The notes under the pieces: model-generated | The model's database searches: none | What the model was told of the DNA's origin: nothing | Seen by the model: the letters and a program-made list of their open reading frames with translations, nothing else | In this document: in pieces, positions 25,678 through 34,261 of the stretch | Layout: every line of letters starts with the position of its first letter | Numbering within the stretch: the stretch's first letter is position 1 | Made by a program: the position numbers and the translations under genes | From: an uncultured Porphyromonadaceae bacterium | Lineage (GTDB): Bacteria > Bacteroidota > Bacteroidia > Bacteroidales > Muribaculaceae | Assembly: GCA_900545955.1 (NCBI GenBank) | Contig: URAU01000002.1 | Location: 62,001-126,000, forward strand | Length of the DNA: 64,000 nt | Reading direction: 5' to 3'

Positions 25678-26853
25678 TCAGACCTCCGGAATTGGGTGGC
25701 ATTTCCACCTCCGAGCGCACCGCGTGGCCCAGACAGCGCAAAGGAAATAAACAGCCGCCAGGCCCCACAGCCAGAGATAAGGCTCGCTCTGAAGTGCCAG
25801 CGGCGACCCGTTGTTGTTGATGTTTATGAATCCCTCCACACCCCATGTGGCAGGAATCAGATTGCCGAGCCATATCCACGCGCTGTTCATGGCATAGCGC
25901 GGCCATGTCAGACCGGAAAGGAAAAGGAACACTACAGAGGTGAAGACTACCACCACAAACGAGCTCTCGCGCTCGCTTACCATGCCCTGGATTGCCTGAC
26001 CGAGGAATGCCGTGGCCACAAGCAGCGGAAGAATGAAGAGGAAGTAATCGTGAAGTTCGCCGATATGCGGGAAAGAGAACATCAGCGGAATGTAGTGGAG
26101 GGCATAGACGGCAAGAGGGAGATACAGCGCCACGTAGCAGAGCGACTTCCCCACCACGGTGGCCGATGCCGAAGCCGGATATGCAAGAGGATCCACCCCG
26201 CCGTTGCGGCGCCGGCGGTCTTTCGATGTCCCGGCGAGCATCGTGATACCCAGAAGCATACTCTGCTGAAGAATCAGCACCACGATACCCGGAATGATGA
26301 ACGATGCGAAACCCTGCTGCGGATCGCCGAGGAAATAGGCTTGTGTACGTATCGACGAACTGTTGCTTACGGGCAATCCGAGGGTATTGATGGCCTCCTG
26401 ACGCAGGTCGGAGTCGGTGGCCATCTGTAGCTCCGTGAGCGACGAGAGGAAAGTGCGGTAGCGCAACAGCAGACTGACGTCGCTGTAGAAATGCACGAGC
26501 CCCTGCTCGCCGCGCCCCACACGCTCAGAATAGTCGGATGGAATATATATCACCCCGAAACATTTCTTTTCGGCCCACCAGCGTCTGGCCTCCTCGATAT
26601 TGGAGGCGTAGCCGCATATCTTCATTGCCTGGGTGGCGTCGGCGTGGCGCACGAACTCGCGCGAGAGCGACGTACGGTCGGAATCGACAACCGCCACGGG
26701 CATGTCGCGCGTAACCTCCGGATTGTAGATCAGGGAGTATACGATGGGGTAAACCAGCGGAAGAGCGAAGAAAAACAGCATGATGCCCGGGTCGCGGAAC
26801 ACCATACGGAATTCCCGCCAGAAAACATGGGCTGCGTCAGAAAACCATTTCAT
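25678..26853 (-). CDS. ABC-2 type transporter permease (YhhJ/YbhR-like)
   Basis: 391 residues. One N-terminal transmembrane helix (IMLFFFALPLVYPIVYSLIY), a large periplasmic domain containing MPVAVVDSDRTSLSREF, then five helices, the standard ABC-2 membrane layout of the YhiI-RbbA-YhhJ and YbhFSR exporters. The DxDRTSLSR motif is also present in its neighbour. The gene follows the other permease by 18 nt and ends the operon; a strong terminator follows. Substrate unknown; drugs or envelope lipids are possible. No ATPase subunit is encoded nearby. Confidence 0.88.
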   Translation of the reverse strand: MKWFSDAAHVFWREFRMVFRDPGIMLFFFALPLVYPIVYSLIYNPEVTRDMPVAVVDSDRTSLSREFVRHADATQAMKICGYASNIEEARRWWAEKKCFGVIYIPSDYSERVGRGEQGLVHFYSDVSLLLRYRTFLSSLTELQMATDSDLRQEAINTLGLPVSNSSSIRTQAYFLGDPQQGFASFIIPGIVVLILQQSMLLGITMLAGTSKDRRRRNGGVDPLAYPASASATVVGKSLCYVALYLPLAVYALHYIPLMFSFPHIGELHDYFLFILPLLVATAFLGQAIQGMVSERESSFVVVVFTSVVFLFLSGLTWPRYAMNSAWIWLGNLIPATWGVEGFININNNGSPLALQSEPYLWLWGLAAVYFLCAVWATRCARRWKCHPIPEV

Positions 26854-26871
26854 AAGCTGTTTCTTTGATAG

Positions 26872-28029
26872 TTAAGGCACATAGACCGGCTTGAGCAGAT
26901 GGCGCTTCATCAGGGGAGTCAGGGCCACGGCCAGAATCGGGAACACCAGTAGCCCCACATAGTTAAACCGCGTGAAGAATACCGGGAGGCCGTTGAGCGC
27001 CACGTCGATATAAATCAGGAAATAATATCTTACGGGGAGCAGATAGGAGAAGATTCCCATCGCGCCATACATCGACTGCACCGGAAACGAGAAGGCGGCC
27101 AGCGAGAAAGCGAGAATGCCGCTCAGACAGCATATCGAGAGCGCCAGGCGCATATTCGGCACGGCGGCACACGCAATCACGGCGAAACTCTGGCAGGCAA
27201 CCACAAACAGAAATGCCGCGAGGAGCATAGCCGGCAACGAGCCGTTCATCGGAAAATGATGCCAGCCGAACATCATCGACACCATACCGAATGCCAGCAC
27301 GGTGAAAACCAGCGTCTGAGGCATAAGCTTTCCGATAACGGCCGTCCAGATATCGCCGCGGGCCGTGCGCAACCATTCAATTGAGCTGCCGCTTTTAATC
27401 TCGTGGGTGATGGCGTAAACGGTCATGATGAAAATCATCAGCTCGAGCAATCCGGGGAGAAACGACGTCGACAGATAGTAGGAGTAGTTGAGCCATGGAT
27501 TGTTGAGCGGGTGCGACGCCACATCCATCGGCTGAAGAAATGTTCCCGCGAGCTTGGGCGAAATGCCGCGTTCAACCATCGACGTCTGCACCACGCGCCC
27601 CGAGGTAGTCACAGCCAGGGTCTTGAACCCCTTGAACACCAGGGTGCCCGGCACATAGTAGGTCAGATTGTTGTAGAACGTCAGCGTAGGAGCGTCGCCC
27701 GAAAGGGCGTCGCGCTCGAAATCGCGCGGAATCACGAAGAATCCGAATATTTCTCCGCGCTGCACGGCCCGGATGGCGTCGTTGTAGCTCTCCTCGGTCT
27801 GAACAATGTCAACCAGCTCCATGGCGTCGAGCGAACGCGTGGTCTGGCGCGACAGCGACGTGTGGTCGAGGTCGACTATGGCGGCAGGCACCTTCAGCGG
27901 CAACCCCTCGCTCAGCAGCGAGACGAAGAAAAAGGCGAAGCAAACGGGCACCACGGCTATTCCCACCAAATAGATGGGACGCGAGCACAGGCGTCGCCAT
28001 TCGCGCTTTATTACGCTTAAAATACCCAT
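26872..28029 (-). CDS. ABC-2 type transporter permease
   Basis: 385 residues, a paralogue of the following gene: N-terminal helix (YLVGIAVVPVCFAFFFVSLL), periplasmic domain with VPAAIVDLDHTSLSRQT, then five C-terminal helices. The two permeases probably form a heterodimer working with the HlyD-type adaptor and TolC-type channel encoded upstream. A pair of REP-like palindromes lies in the 193-bp gap between this gene and the adaptor gene, unusual inside an operon, and could affect relative expression. Confidence 0.88.
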   Translation of the reverse strand: MGILSVIKREWRRLCSRPIYLVGIAVVPVCFAFFFVSLLSEGLPLKVPAAIVDLDHTSLSRQTTRSLDAMELVDIVQTEESYNDAIRAVQRGEIFGFFVIPRDFERDALSGDAPTLTFYNNLTYYVPGTLVFKGFKTLAVTTSGRVVQTSMVERGISPKLAGTFLQPMDVASHPLNNPWLNYSYYLSTSFLPGLLELMIFIMTVYAITHEIKSGSSIEWLRTARGDIWTAVIGKLMPQTLVFTVLAFGMVSMMFGWHHFPMNGSLPAMLLAAFLFVVACQSFAVIACAAVPNMRLALSICCLSGILAFSLAAFSFPVQSMYGAMGIFSYLLPVRYYFLIYIDVALNGLPVFFTRFNYVGLLVFPILAVALTPLMKRHLLKPVYVP

Positions 28030-28070
28030 ATTCCTCTTTGCTTTTTATGTTTAGTTACTCTCCTTACGGT

Positions 28071-28153
28071 GTAGGGACACACGGCTCGTGCGTCCGTGCA
28101 ACCGGCTGAAAAATCAAACATCTTGTCCGGACGCACAGACCGTGCGTCCCTAC
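28071..28153. repeat. Inverted pair of GTAG-footed REP-like palindromes
   Basis: Arms 28071-28096 and 28128-28153 are inverted copies (22 of 26 match). Each is itself a hairpin: GTAG foot, then GGAC(G/A)CAC paired with GTGCGTCC around a five-base loop. The GTAG tetranucleotide at the hairpin foot is the hallmark of REP elements acted on by RAYT proteins. It lies between the hlyD-like and permease genes. Confidence 0.75.
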
Positions 28154-28222
28154 ATTGCTGTGATTTTGCAGCACCCCTCCCTACAATGTCTGTGTTTACG
28201 GGGTAGAGACTGACCGGAGCCT

Positions 28223-29236
28223 TCAGTCCTTGTAGATTACGGTCATACCCGGGCGCAGGTCGGGGAGCTGCTCGGTGGGCCGGGCCTTCACCTCGAAAGT
28301 CTTCGAATCCCAGTCGCCGGTAGTCTTGGTGGCGTGCCAGGTAGCGTAGCTGCCCAGATCGCGGATATAGTAGATCTTAGCCTTGGTCTCCTTGCGGCCG
28401 AGCGCCGGTATCATCACTTCGATTTCCTTGCCGAGAGTCATATCCTCGAGATACTCCTCGCGCACGTTGAAGGTAATCCACTTGTCCTGGATTTTGAGCA
28501 GACTCATGATGGGTGCGCCGAGCGACACGAGCTCCCCTACATGGGGATAGACCACATCAATCTGGCCATCGCAGGGAGCGGTGAGATACTGGTCCTCCAG
28601 CAGAGCCTGCACTTCGCCCACGCCGCCCTTGGCCACGTCGACCATGGCTGCGGCCGATTCCTTATCCTCGCTCTGTGCGCCCTGCTTTGCCAGTTCATAC
28701 TGGCTTTTGGCTGCCGAGGAGGCGGCTACAGCCGCATCGTAGGCGGCTTTGGCTTCGTCGCGTTTCTGCTCGCTCATCACGCCCTCGGAATAGAGGGTCT
28801 GCATGCGGTCGTAGGTCTTTTTGGTGATTGACTCGGCCGAGCGGGCCTGCTGCCAGAGATCGTAGGCGCTCTGGATAATCTGTGAGCGCGTTCCGGCGTC
28901 GACCTTGCGGTTCATGGCCTTGGCGGCGGTCTCCATCCCCATGGCCTGCACCAGTTTGGCGTCGGCAAGGCTCGAATGGATGTGCACGAGGGTGTCGCCG
29001 GCCTTAACCATGTCGCCCTCCTCGACATAAAGATCCACCACGCGCCCGGGGAGCTTGCCCGAGATGCGCACGGCCGTGGCGTCGGCCTGCCCCTCGATTA
29101 TCTCGTCGGGCTTGTTGAGGAAAAGGAATCCTACAATGGCCAGAAGAGCCACTACTACCACTACGATGGCAAACGCGCCCATCAGCGTTTTGTTCTCCTT
29201 TTGGGCTTCGGGAGTCAGCTGTTCGAAATCAGGCAT
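28223..29236 (-). CDS. HlyD/EmrA-family membrane fusion protein
   Basis: 337 residues. Cytoplasmic N-terminus, one transmembrane helix (VVVVVALLAIVGFLFL), biotinyl-lipoyl halves (ISGKLPGRVVDLYVEEGDMV ... LTAPCDGQIDVVYPHVGELV) separated by a long alpha-helical hairpin (about residues 95-215) and a beta-barrel with membrane-proximal domain ending RPGMTVIYKD. It bridges the inner-membrane permeases with the TolC-type channel. Sixty nt separate it from the upstream tolC-like gene. Substrate specificity cannot be read. Confidence 0.9.
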   Translation of the reverse strand: MPDFEQLTPEAQKENKTLMGAFAIVVVVVALLAIVGFLFLNKPDEIIEGQADATAVRISGKLPGRVVDLYVEEGDMVKAGDTLVHIHSSLADAKLVQAMGMETAAKAMNRKVDAGTRSQIIQSAYDLWQQARSAESITKKTYDRMQTLYSEGVMSEQKRDEAKAAYDAAVAASSAAKSQYELAKQGAQSEDKESAAAMVDVAKGGVGEVQALLEDQYLTAPCDGQIDVVYPHVGELVSLGAPIMSLLKIQDKWITFNVREEYLEDMTLGKEIEVMIPALGRKETKAKIYYIRDLGSYATWHATKTTGDWDSKTFEVKARPTEQLPDLRPGMTVIYKD

Positions 29237-29296
29237 ATCGTATGTTGCTTTATATGGTTTATAATCCGTTTGTTTTCAGAGTTTACGACACGCAGC

Positions 29297-30754
29297 TCAA
29301 TAGCCCAGAGTGCCGAGAACCTTCGAAAGATAGACGTCGCAGAGTTTAACGTCGATCATCGCGTCGATATTCTCGCTGTGGGCCTTGAGCCAGGCGGTCT
29401 GGGCGGCCATCACGTCGTCGGTGGTTATTACCCCCTCGCGGAAGCCGAGGGTGGCCGTGCGCAGGTTTTCCTGAGCCTTGGCGAGATTCGATTCGGTAGC
29501 CAGATAGGTCTTCACGGCCTCCTGAGCCTTGTAGGCGGCCTGGCTGACCTGAAGGTCGATTTTCTCGCGCGCGTCGGCAACCTGGATTTTCGATATTGTC
29601 TCGGCCGAGCGGGCAGCGCGGTAGCCGTTGTAGTTGCCTCCCCAGTGCCAGAGGGGGATCTTCACCATCACCCCCACAGAGAATGCGCCGCCGAAGCGGT
29701 TCTTGAAGCCGTCGAACATATTGGGATTGGTAAAGGAATAACTGCCGATCAATGCTATGTTGGGAAGCATCTCGGAAAGAGCTACACGCTTCTGCTGCAC
29801 GGTGGCCTCCGAGGCCATCTCGAGCGCGCGCAGGTCGGGGCGCCGGGAGTAGACCTCCTCCATATTGTAGCGTGTGGCTATTTCAGCCGATGGAATCGCC
29901 TGTGCAACCCCTTCGTCGGCCACGTTGATGTCGGAATGCACCGGCAGCCCGCATATCTGGGCAAGCGCCATTCGGCTGAGCGAAAGGCCGTTTTCCACTT
30001 TCAGAAGGTCTACATTCGCCTCGTTGAGCTTCACGTCGACGCTCAGCAGATCGCTGCGGGTGGCCACTCCCTGGTCGAGCATGAGCTTCACGTTGCGGTC
30101 GAGCGTGTCGAGCAGGTTGACGTAGCTCTTGGCCAGGCGGTGCTTGGCGTTGAGCGACACCACGGTCCAGTAAGCGGCGTCGACGGCATAAATCACGTTC
30201 TGGCTCTCGTTTTCCTGAAGCATGCGGTTGGCCTCCTCCTGGATTTTTGCCAGACGGTTCATCGCCACGATCTTACCACCCATATAGATGGGCTGGGTGA
30301 GCGTCACGGCGCCAAAAAACACGTTGTGGATGTCGAACTCCATCGCCTCCTTGGGGATGAGTGCTACCTCCGACGGAATGGGGGTACCGTCAGGAGTGGT
30401 GACGGGCTGATGGGTAATGGGGTTTGTCACTACGTTGAACTCATAGCTCTGCGTAGCCAGGTTGAAGCTCTTGGTAGGCAGAAGCTGATCGGAGTCGAAG
30501 AGCGACAGCTTTTTCTGATTATAGGTATACCCTCCGGCGAAATCGAGTGCGGGCAGATAGGCCGCGAAGGCCTGCTTGCGCTGGTAGCCGGCCTGGCGCA
30601 CGCGCTCGGCCTTAACCATCAGCTCCTTATTGTTGCTCAGGGCCATGGCGCGGCAGGAATCGAGCGAATATGTCTCGGCTGTGGATACAGGCGCCGATAC
30701 GGCTCCGGCAAGGAAGACCCACAATGCTGCGGTTAGCTTTTTAGTGTATTCCAT
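29297..30754 (-). CDS. TolC-family outer-membrane efflux protein
   Basis: 485 residues with a signal peptide cleaved near STAE. Two OEP repeats are visible, starting TYSLDSCRAMALSNNKEL and, after mid-protein, EEVYSRRPDLRALEMASEA (the RPDLRA motif is typical of TolC proteins). Long alpha-helical segments and VTLTQPIYMGGKI support a trimeric channel-tunnel. It is the first gene of the efflux operon with the adaptor and two permeases. An insert around residues 95-135 with Pro/Thr-rich sequence lies in the first beta region. Confidence 0.9.
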   Translation of the reverse strand: MEYTKKLTAALWVFLAGAVSAPVSTAETYSLDSCRAMALSNNKELMVKAERVRQAGYQRKQAFAAYLPALDFAGGYTYNQKKLSLFDSDQLLPTKSFNLATQSYEFNVVTNPITHQPVTTPDGTPIPSEVALIPKEAMEFDIHNVFFGAVTLTQPIYMGGKIVAMNRLAKIQEEANRMLQENESQNVIYAVDAAYWTVVSLNAKHRLAKSYVNLLDTLDRNVKLMLDQGVATRSDLLSVDVKLNEANVDLLKVENGLSLSRMALAQICGLPVHSDINVADEGVAQAIPSAEIATRYNMEEVYSRRPDLRALEMASEATVQQKRVALSEMLPNIALIGSYSFTNPNMFDGFKNRFGGAFSVGVMVKIPLWHWGGNYNGYRAARSAETISKIQVADAREKIDLQVSQAAYKAQEAVKTYLATESNLAKAQENLRTATLGFREGVITTDDVMAAQTAWLKAHSENIDAMIDVKLCDVYLSKVLGTLGY

Positions 30755-30776
30755 AAGTTGAAACGTTTTGGCATTG

Positions 30777-30784
30777 CAAAATTA
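30777..30784 (-). promoter_or_regulatory. -7 element for the tolC-hlyD-permease operon
   Basis: Minus strand TAATTTTG, 22 nt before the tolC-like ATG; no TTTG at the proper -33 spacing. Confidence 0.5.
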
Positions 30785-30884
30785 GCTAAACAAAGCCACC
30801 CCCACAGCGGCCTTGTTCAGTAAAAACAAGCATTTTGCCCCAAATGTTGGAACTTATGTGAAATTAACGTTTCTGCCGGCAGCT

Positions 30885-31277
30885 TCAGATGCCGAGAATA
30901 TTGCGCACAGGCATCCAGGCAAGGAGTATCGCCGCAAGCACAAGAAGTGCCGCCGGCGAGGTGAGCCGGTCGGCCAGACGTTTCAGCCGCCGAGAATCCG
31001 GCATGAGCCACGACAATAGCATCACGGCAAGATATGCCATCGCCAACGGAAGTATAAGGTTGGCCCGGAGGGCGGCCATGGGATGGCCGTGAAGGAGAGC
31101 CATGAACGCGCGCTGACTTCCGCATCCCGGGCAGTCCCACCCCGTGGCCCACTTCACGGGGCAGCGCGGCATAAAGCCTGTGGCGTTAACGATCCATAGA
31201 TAAAAAGTGAAAAAGGCCGCCGCCATCAGGGCGACGGCGGCGGCTTTTATGAGTCGGGGTCTGCTTACGCGTGGCAT
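30885..31277 (-). CDS. DUF2752 membrane protein
   Basis: 130 residues from the ATG at 31277; the longer frame to 31484 is antisense-type noise within the upstream gene. Three hydrophobic helices surround the signature CPVKWATGWDCPGCGSQRA, which is DUF2752: conserved CP...TG..CPGCG..RA. Function unknown. The ATG shares its A with the TGA of the upstream CD225-type gene (TGATG), so the two are translationally coupled, pointing to a joint membrane role. Confidence 0.88.
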   Translation of the reverse strand: MPRVSRPRLIKAAAVALMAAAFFTFYLWIVNATGFMPRCPVKWATGWDCPGCGSQRAFMALLHGHPMAALRANLILPLAMAYLAVMLLSWLMPDSRRLKRLADRLTSPAALLVLAAILLAWMPVRNILGI

Positions 31278-31912
31278 CAGAACATCCCCATGAAGGCTAT
31301 CTGGAACGGCCAGCTGACCGCGCCAAGAACTATTGCGGCTATGATAAACCACTGGGCGAGCTCGCTGTAGCGCTTGGAACGCTCCAGGTCGCCGCGGTAG
31401 TAGGCGCTCTTGGTCATCGAGGAAAACACGATGGCCGGAATGCCCACGATTGTGCAGCAGAGCACGGTCACGATTACAGACCATGCGATGTAGGCCGGCG
31501 GACAGGGCTCCACAGCGCTGACGGCAGCAGGCGAGGGCGACTGTGCCGTCGGCGCGGGAGATACAGTTTCCTGAGCCGTAGTCTCGGCGACGGGGCGCAC
31601 GGGCTCGGCTACAGGCGCCTCTACAACTTCGATTTCCACCTCGGCTTCGGCCGGAGTCTCAGCCAGGGGTTCGGATTCCGGCTCAGCTTGGGTGTCGGAA
31701 GCTGCAACTCCGACAGCTTCAATCGGTTCAGGAGCCGGAGCGGCTGTGCGGTTCTCAAGCATGGCGGCCAGTTCGGCGATTTCCGAGGCGGGAGTCCAGT
31801 CGGGCAGCCCCTCGGTCCATACGAGCGTTTCGGGCTGCAATCCGTTGTCCACAAGCTGGCGACCGCTGTAGGGGCCGTCGTGATGGTCGTCGACGATAAT
31901 CCAGTAGTTCAT
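31277..31912 (-). CDS. GYF_2 domain-CD225/dispanin fusion membrane protein
   Basis: 211 residues. Residues 1-55 form a GYF_2-type domain (MNYWIIVDDHHDGPYSGRQL ... LPDWTPASEI). A Pro/Ala/Glu/Val-rich linker (about 56-130) precedes a CD225/dispanin module (PPAYIAWSVIVTVLCCTIVG, then a KSAYYRGDLERSKRYSE cytosolic loop and a second helix), the same two-helix family as eukaryotic IFITM proteins. Bacterial roles are not established. It lies 24 nt after deoC and is coupled to a DUF2752 gene. Confidence 0.85.
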   Translation of the reverse strand: MNYWIIVDDHHDGPYSGRQLVDNGLQPETLVWTEGLPDWTPASEIAELAAMLENRTAAPAPEPIEAVGVAASDTQAEPESEPLAETPAEAEVEIEVVEAPVAEPVRPVAETTAQETVSPAPTAQSPSPAAVSAVEPCPPAYIAWSVIVTVLCCTIVGIPAIVFSSMTKSAYYRGDLERSKRYSELAQWFIIAAIVLGAVSWPFQIAFMGMF

Positions 31913-31936
31913 CTGATTGGTTTTGCTTTGGTCGGT

Positions 31937-32821
31937 TTAGAAATACTTTGTCTCAGTGCCCCAGATGGCCGAAAGGAGATTGTTGGCCAGCCCGGATGCG
32001 CCGATACGGAAGTATTCGTTGGTGAGCCACTGCTCGCCGAGCACTTCCTTGACGATGCAGTAGTAGGATACGGCCTCCTCGGGTGTGCGGACACCTCCCG
32101 CGGGCTTAAAGCCTACCATGCGGCCGGTCTTCTCGTAGTACTCCTTGATGCACTGACACATCACGTATGCGGCCTGAAGGTCGGCGCCGGGATATTCCTT
32201 GCCGGTCGATGTCTTGATGAAGTCAGCGCCACTATACATGCTCAGAATCGAGGCGGCCTTGATGTTGGCGGCCGTCTTGAGAGCGCCGGCCTCCAGAATC
32301 ACTTTCAGACGGGCTTCGCGGCAGGAGTGCTTGAGCTCGGAGATTTCGTCGCACACCTCTTCGTAGTCGCCGTCGAGGAAGTTGCCGAGATTGAGCACGA
32401 TGTCGATTTCGTCGGCACCGCCCTCAACGGCCAGAGCGACCTCGGCCACCTTCACCTCGAGGAACGACTGCGACGAGGGGAAGCAGCCGGCCACGCAGGC
32501 TATGTCGACGTCGCTCACCTCGAGCACGGTGCGTACCACCTGCGAGAAGTTGGGATAAACGCAGATGGCGGCAACGTTTTTCATCTCAGGATGCTCGTTG
32601 TCGAAGTCGTTGACGCGCTCCACGAAATCTGCCACGCTGCGTGGCGAGTCGGTCGAGCGGAGGGTGGTAAGGTCTATGCAGTTGAAGAGGAATTTGTAGA
32701 CCTCCTCGTTCATGTTTTCCTTGAGATTTTCGGCGAGGATTTTGTCGATGGCGGCCTTCACGGCGGCATCGTCTTCCGTCACCTTGCTTTCGGCTATAGC
32801 CTGATGATATTTGTCTTCCAT
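31937..32821 (-). CDS. deoC: Deoxyribose-phosphate aldolase
   Basis: 294 residues. TIM-barrel class I aldolase with Schiff-base lysine in DFIKTSTGK, the second active lysine in VGFKPAGGVRT, and acidic residues in EIDIVLNLG. It cleaves 2-deoxy-D-ribose 5-phosphate to glyceraldehyde 3-phosphate and acetaldehyde in deoxynucleoside catabolism. The N-terminal extension (about 50 residues before the barrel) matches the longer DERA type of Bacteroidetes. It sits 49 nt after the saccharopine dehydrogenase-family gene and upstream of the CD225 gene. Confidence 0.94.
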   Translation of the reverse strand: MEDKYHQAIAESKVTEDDAAVKAAIDKILAENLKENMNEEVYKFLFNCIDLTTLRSTDSPRSVADFVERVNDFDNEHPEMKNVAAICVYPNFSQVVRTVLEVSDVDIACVAGCFPSSQSFLEVKVAEVALAVEGGADEIDIVLNLGNFLDGDYEEVCDEISELKHSCREARLKVILEAGALKTAANIKAASILSMYSGADFIKTSTGKEYPGADLQAAYVMCQCIKEYYEKTGRMVGFKPAGGVRTPEEAVSYYCIVKEVLGEQWLTNEYFRIGASGLANNLLSAIWGTETKYF

Positions 32822-32870
32822 AATGTCAATTTTTTTGTTGTTAGTCTTTTATGGGTGGTTTAAAGTAAGG

Positions 32871-34112
32871 TCAGCCCTCGATTTTGTCGACCTCCAGGTC
32901 GCCGTTGAGGATTTCGTGCCAGGGGAGTCCCTGCACGGCCAGCTGCTCCAGGAAGGGATCGGGATCGAACTCCTCCACGTTGTGTACGCCGGCTTTTTTC
33001 CATTTACCGGTGAGGAACATCATGGCGCCCACCATGGCGGGCACGCCGGTAGTGTAGCTCACGGCCTGCATGCCGGTCTCGAGATATGCCTCGTGGTGCG
33101 AGCAGTTGTTGTAGATATAATAGGTCATGGGCTTCCCGTCCTTGTCGAGGCCGTAGATGCGGCAGCCGATCGAGGTCTCGCCGGTGTAGTTCTCGCCGAG
33201 GTTCTGCGGGTCGGGCAGAACGGCCTTGAGGAACTGAAGGGGCACGATTTTCTGGCCGTTGTAGTCGATTTCGTCGATGCGGGCCATGCCGATGTCCTGG
33301 ATTACGCGCAGGTGCGTGAGGTATTCCTGTCCGAAAGTCATCCAGAAGCGTGCGCGCTTTATGGTGGGGAAGTTCTGCACGAGGCTTTCAAGCTCCTCGT
33401 GGTAGAGAAGGTAGCTGTCGCGTGGGCCGATGTTCGGATAGTTGAGCGAAGCGTGGATTTCGAGCGGCCCGGTGGTGATCCACTGGCCGTCGCGGTAGTA
33501 GCGCCCGTTCTGAGTAATCTCGCGGATGTTGATTTCAGGATTGAAGTTGGTGGCGAAAGCCTTGCCGTGGTTTCCGGCGTTGCAGTCCACGATGTCGAGG
33601 GTCTCCATAGCCGAGAAATAGTGCTTGGCGGCGTAGGCGGTGAATACACCGCTCACTCCCGGGTCGAAGCCGCAGCCGAGAATGGCCGTCAGACCGACCT
33701 TCTCGAAGCGCTCGCGGTAGGCCCACTGCCAGGAATACTCGAAATGAGCCACGTCGCGCGGCTCGTAGTTGGCCGTGTCGAGATAGTTGACACCGCACTC
33801 CAGGCAGGCGTCCATTATCGTGAGGTCCTGATACGGCAGGGCGAGATTGATTACCATTTCGGGCTTATGGCGGCGGAAAAGCTCGCATAGCTGCTCCACG
33901 CTGTCGGCGTCGACGCTGTCGGTCTCGATTTTCGGCAGGTTCGTCTGGCCGCGGCGGGCGGCCGCCTCGGTTATCGCCTTGGCAAGGGCGTCGCATTTCT
34001 TTCGTGTGCGCGAGGCAATCACGATTTCAGAGAACACTTCGGGATTCTGCGCGCACTTGTGGGCGCATACGCTGCCCACGCCTCCGGCGCCGATGATGAT
34101 CACTTTTGCCAT
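32871..34112 (-). CDS. Saccharopine dehydrogenase-family protein, probably carboxynorspermidine/carboxyspermidine synthase
   Basis: 413 residues. N-terminal Rossmann motif MAKVIIIGAGGVGSVCAHKC, then INLALPYQDLTIMDACLECG, GVNYLDTANYE and the GCGFDPGVSG motif. Length and these motifs fit Lys1-like bacterial carboxynorspermidine synthases, which condense aspartate semialdehyde with a diamine in the alternative polyamine pathway; a lysine or saccharopine role is less likely. No carboxynorspermidine decarboxylase (nspC) gene is visible nearby. Promoter-like TATATTTG lies 83 nt upstream. Confidence 0.82.
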   Translation of the reverse strand: MAKVIIIGAGGVGSVCAHKCAQNPEVFSEIVIASRTRKKCDALAKAITEAAARRGQTNLPKIETDSVDADSVEQLCELFRRHKPEMVINLALPYQDLTIMDACLECGVNYLDTANYEPRDVAHFEYSWQWAYRERFEKVGLTAILGCGFDPGVSGVFTAYAAKHYFSAMETLDIVDCNAGNHGKAFATNFNPEINIREITQNGRYYRDGQWITTGPLEIHASLNYPNIGPRDSYLLYHEELESLVQNFPTIKRARFWMTFGQEYLTHLRVIQDIGMARIDEIDYNGQKIVPLQFLKAVLPDPQNLGENYTGETSIGCRIYGLDKDGKPMTYYIYNNCSHHEAYLETGMQAVSYTTGVPAMVGAMMFLTGKWKKAGVHNVEEFDPDPFLEQLAVQGLPWHEILNGDLEVDKIEG

Positions 34113-34194
34113 TCTTCTTTTGCTGGTAGTTGCGTTTTTAGTTTTTCGGTTGATGTCGCCTTCTTTGTAACAACTTTAAGGCGGTACTAATTTG

Positions 34195-34202
34195 CAAATA
34201 TA
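34195..34202 (-). promoter_or_regulatory. -7 element for the carboxynorspermidine synthase-like/deoC operon
   Basis: Minus strand TATATTTG, 83 nt upstream of the ATG at 34112; -33 box not obvious. Confidence 0.5.
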
Positions 34203-34246
34203 GGCAAAAAAATGTTGTAGCGCGAGGCAATTCACCGCTTTTTTAG

Positions 34247-34254
34247 TATTTTTG
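34247..34254 (+). promoter_or_regulatory. -7 element abutting the uvrC start codon
   Basis: TATTTTTG ends 7 nt before the uvrC ATG at 34262, so a start of transcription at the usual distance would leave almost no leader. Confidence 0.45.
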
Positions 34255-34261
34255 TATGTAA

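Noticed and set aside
25586..25906. 106-residue minus-strand open frame at the operon terminator
   Set aside because: Overlaps the permease end in another frame and the terminator hairpin; no coding signs.
28976..30736. 586-residue open frame on the plus strand across the TolC-like gene
   Set aside because: Antisense shadow with composition typical of reversed G+C-rich codons; the minus-strand gene has clear TolC motifs.
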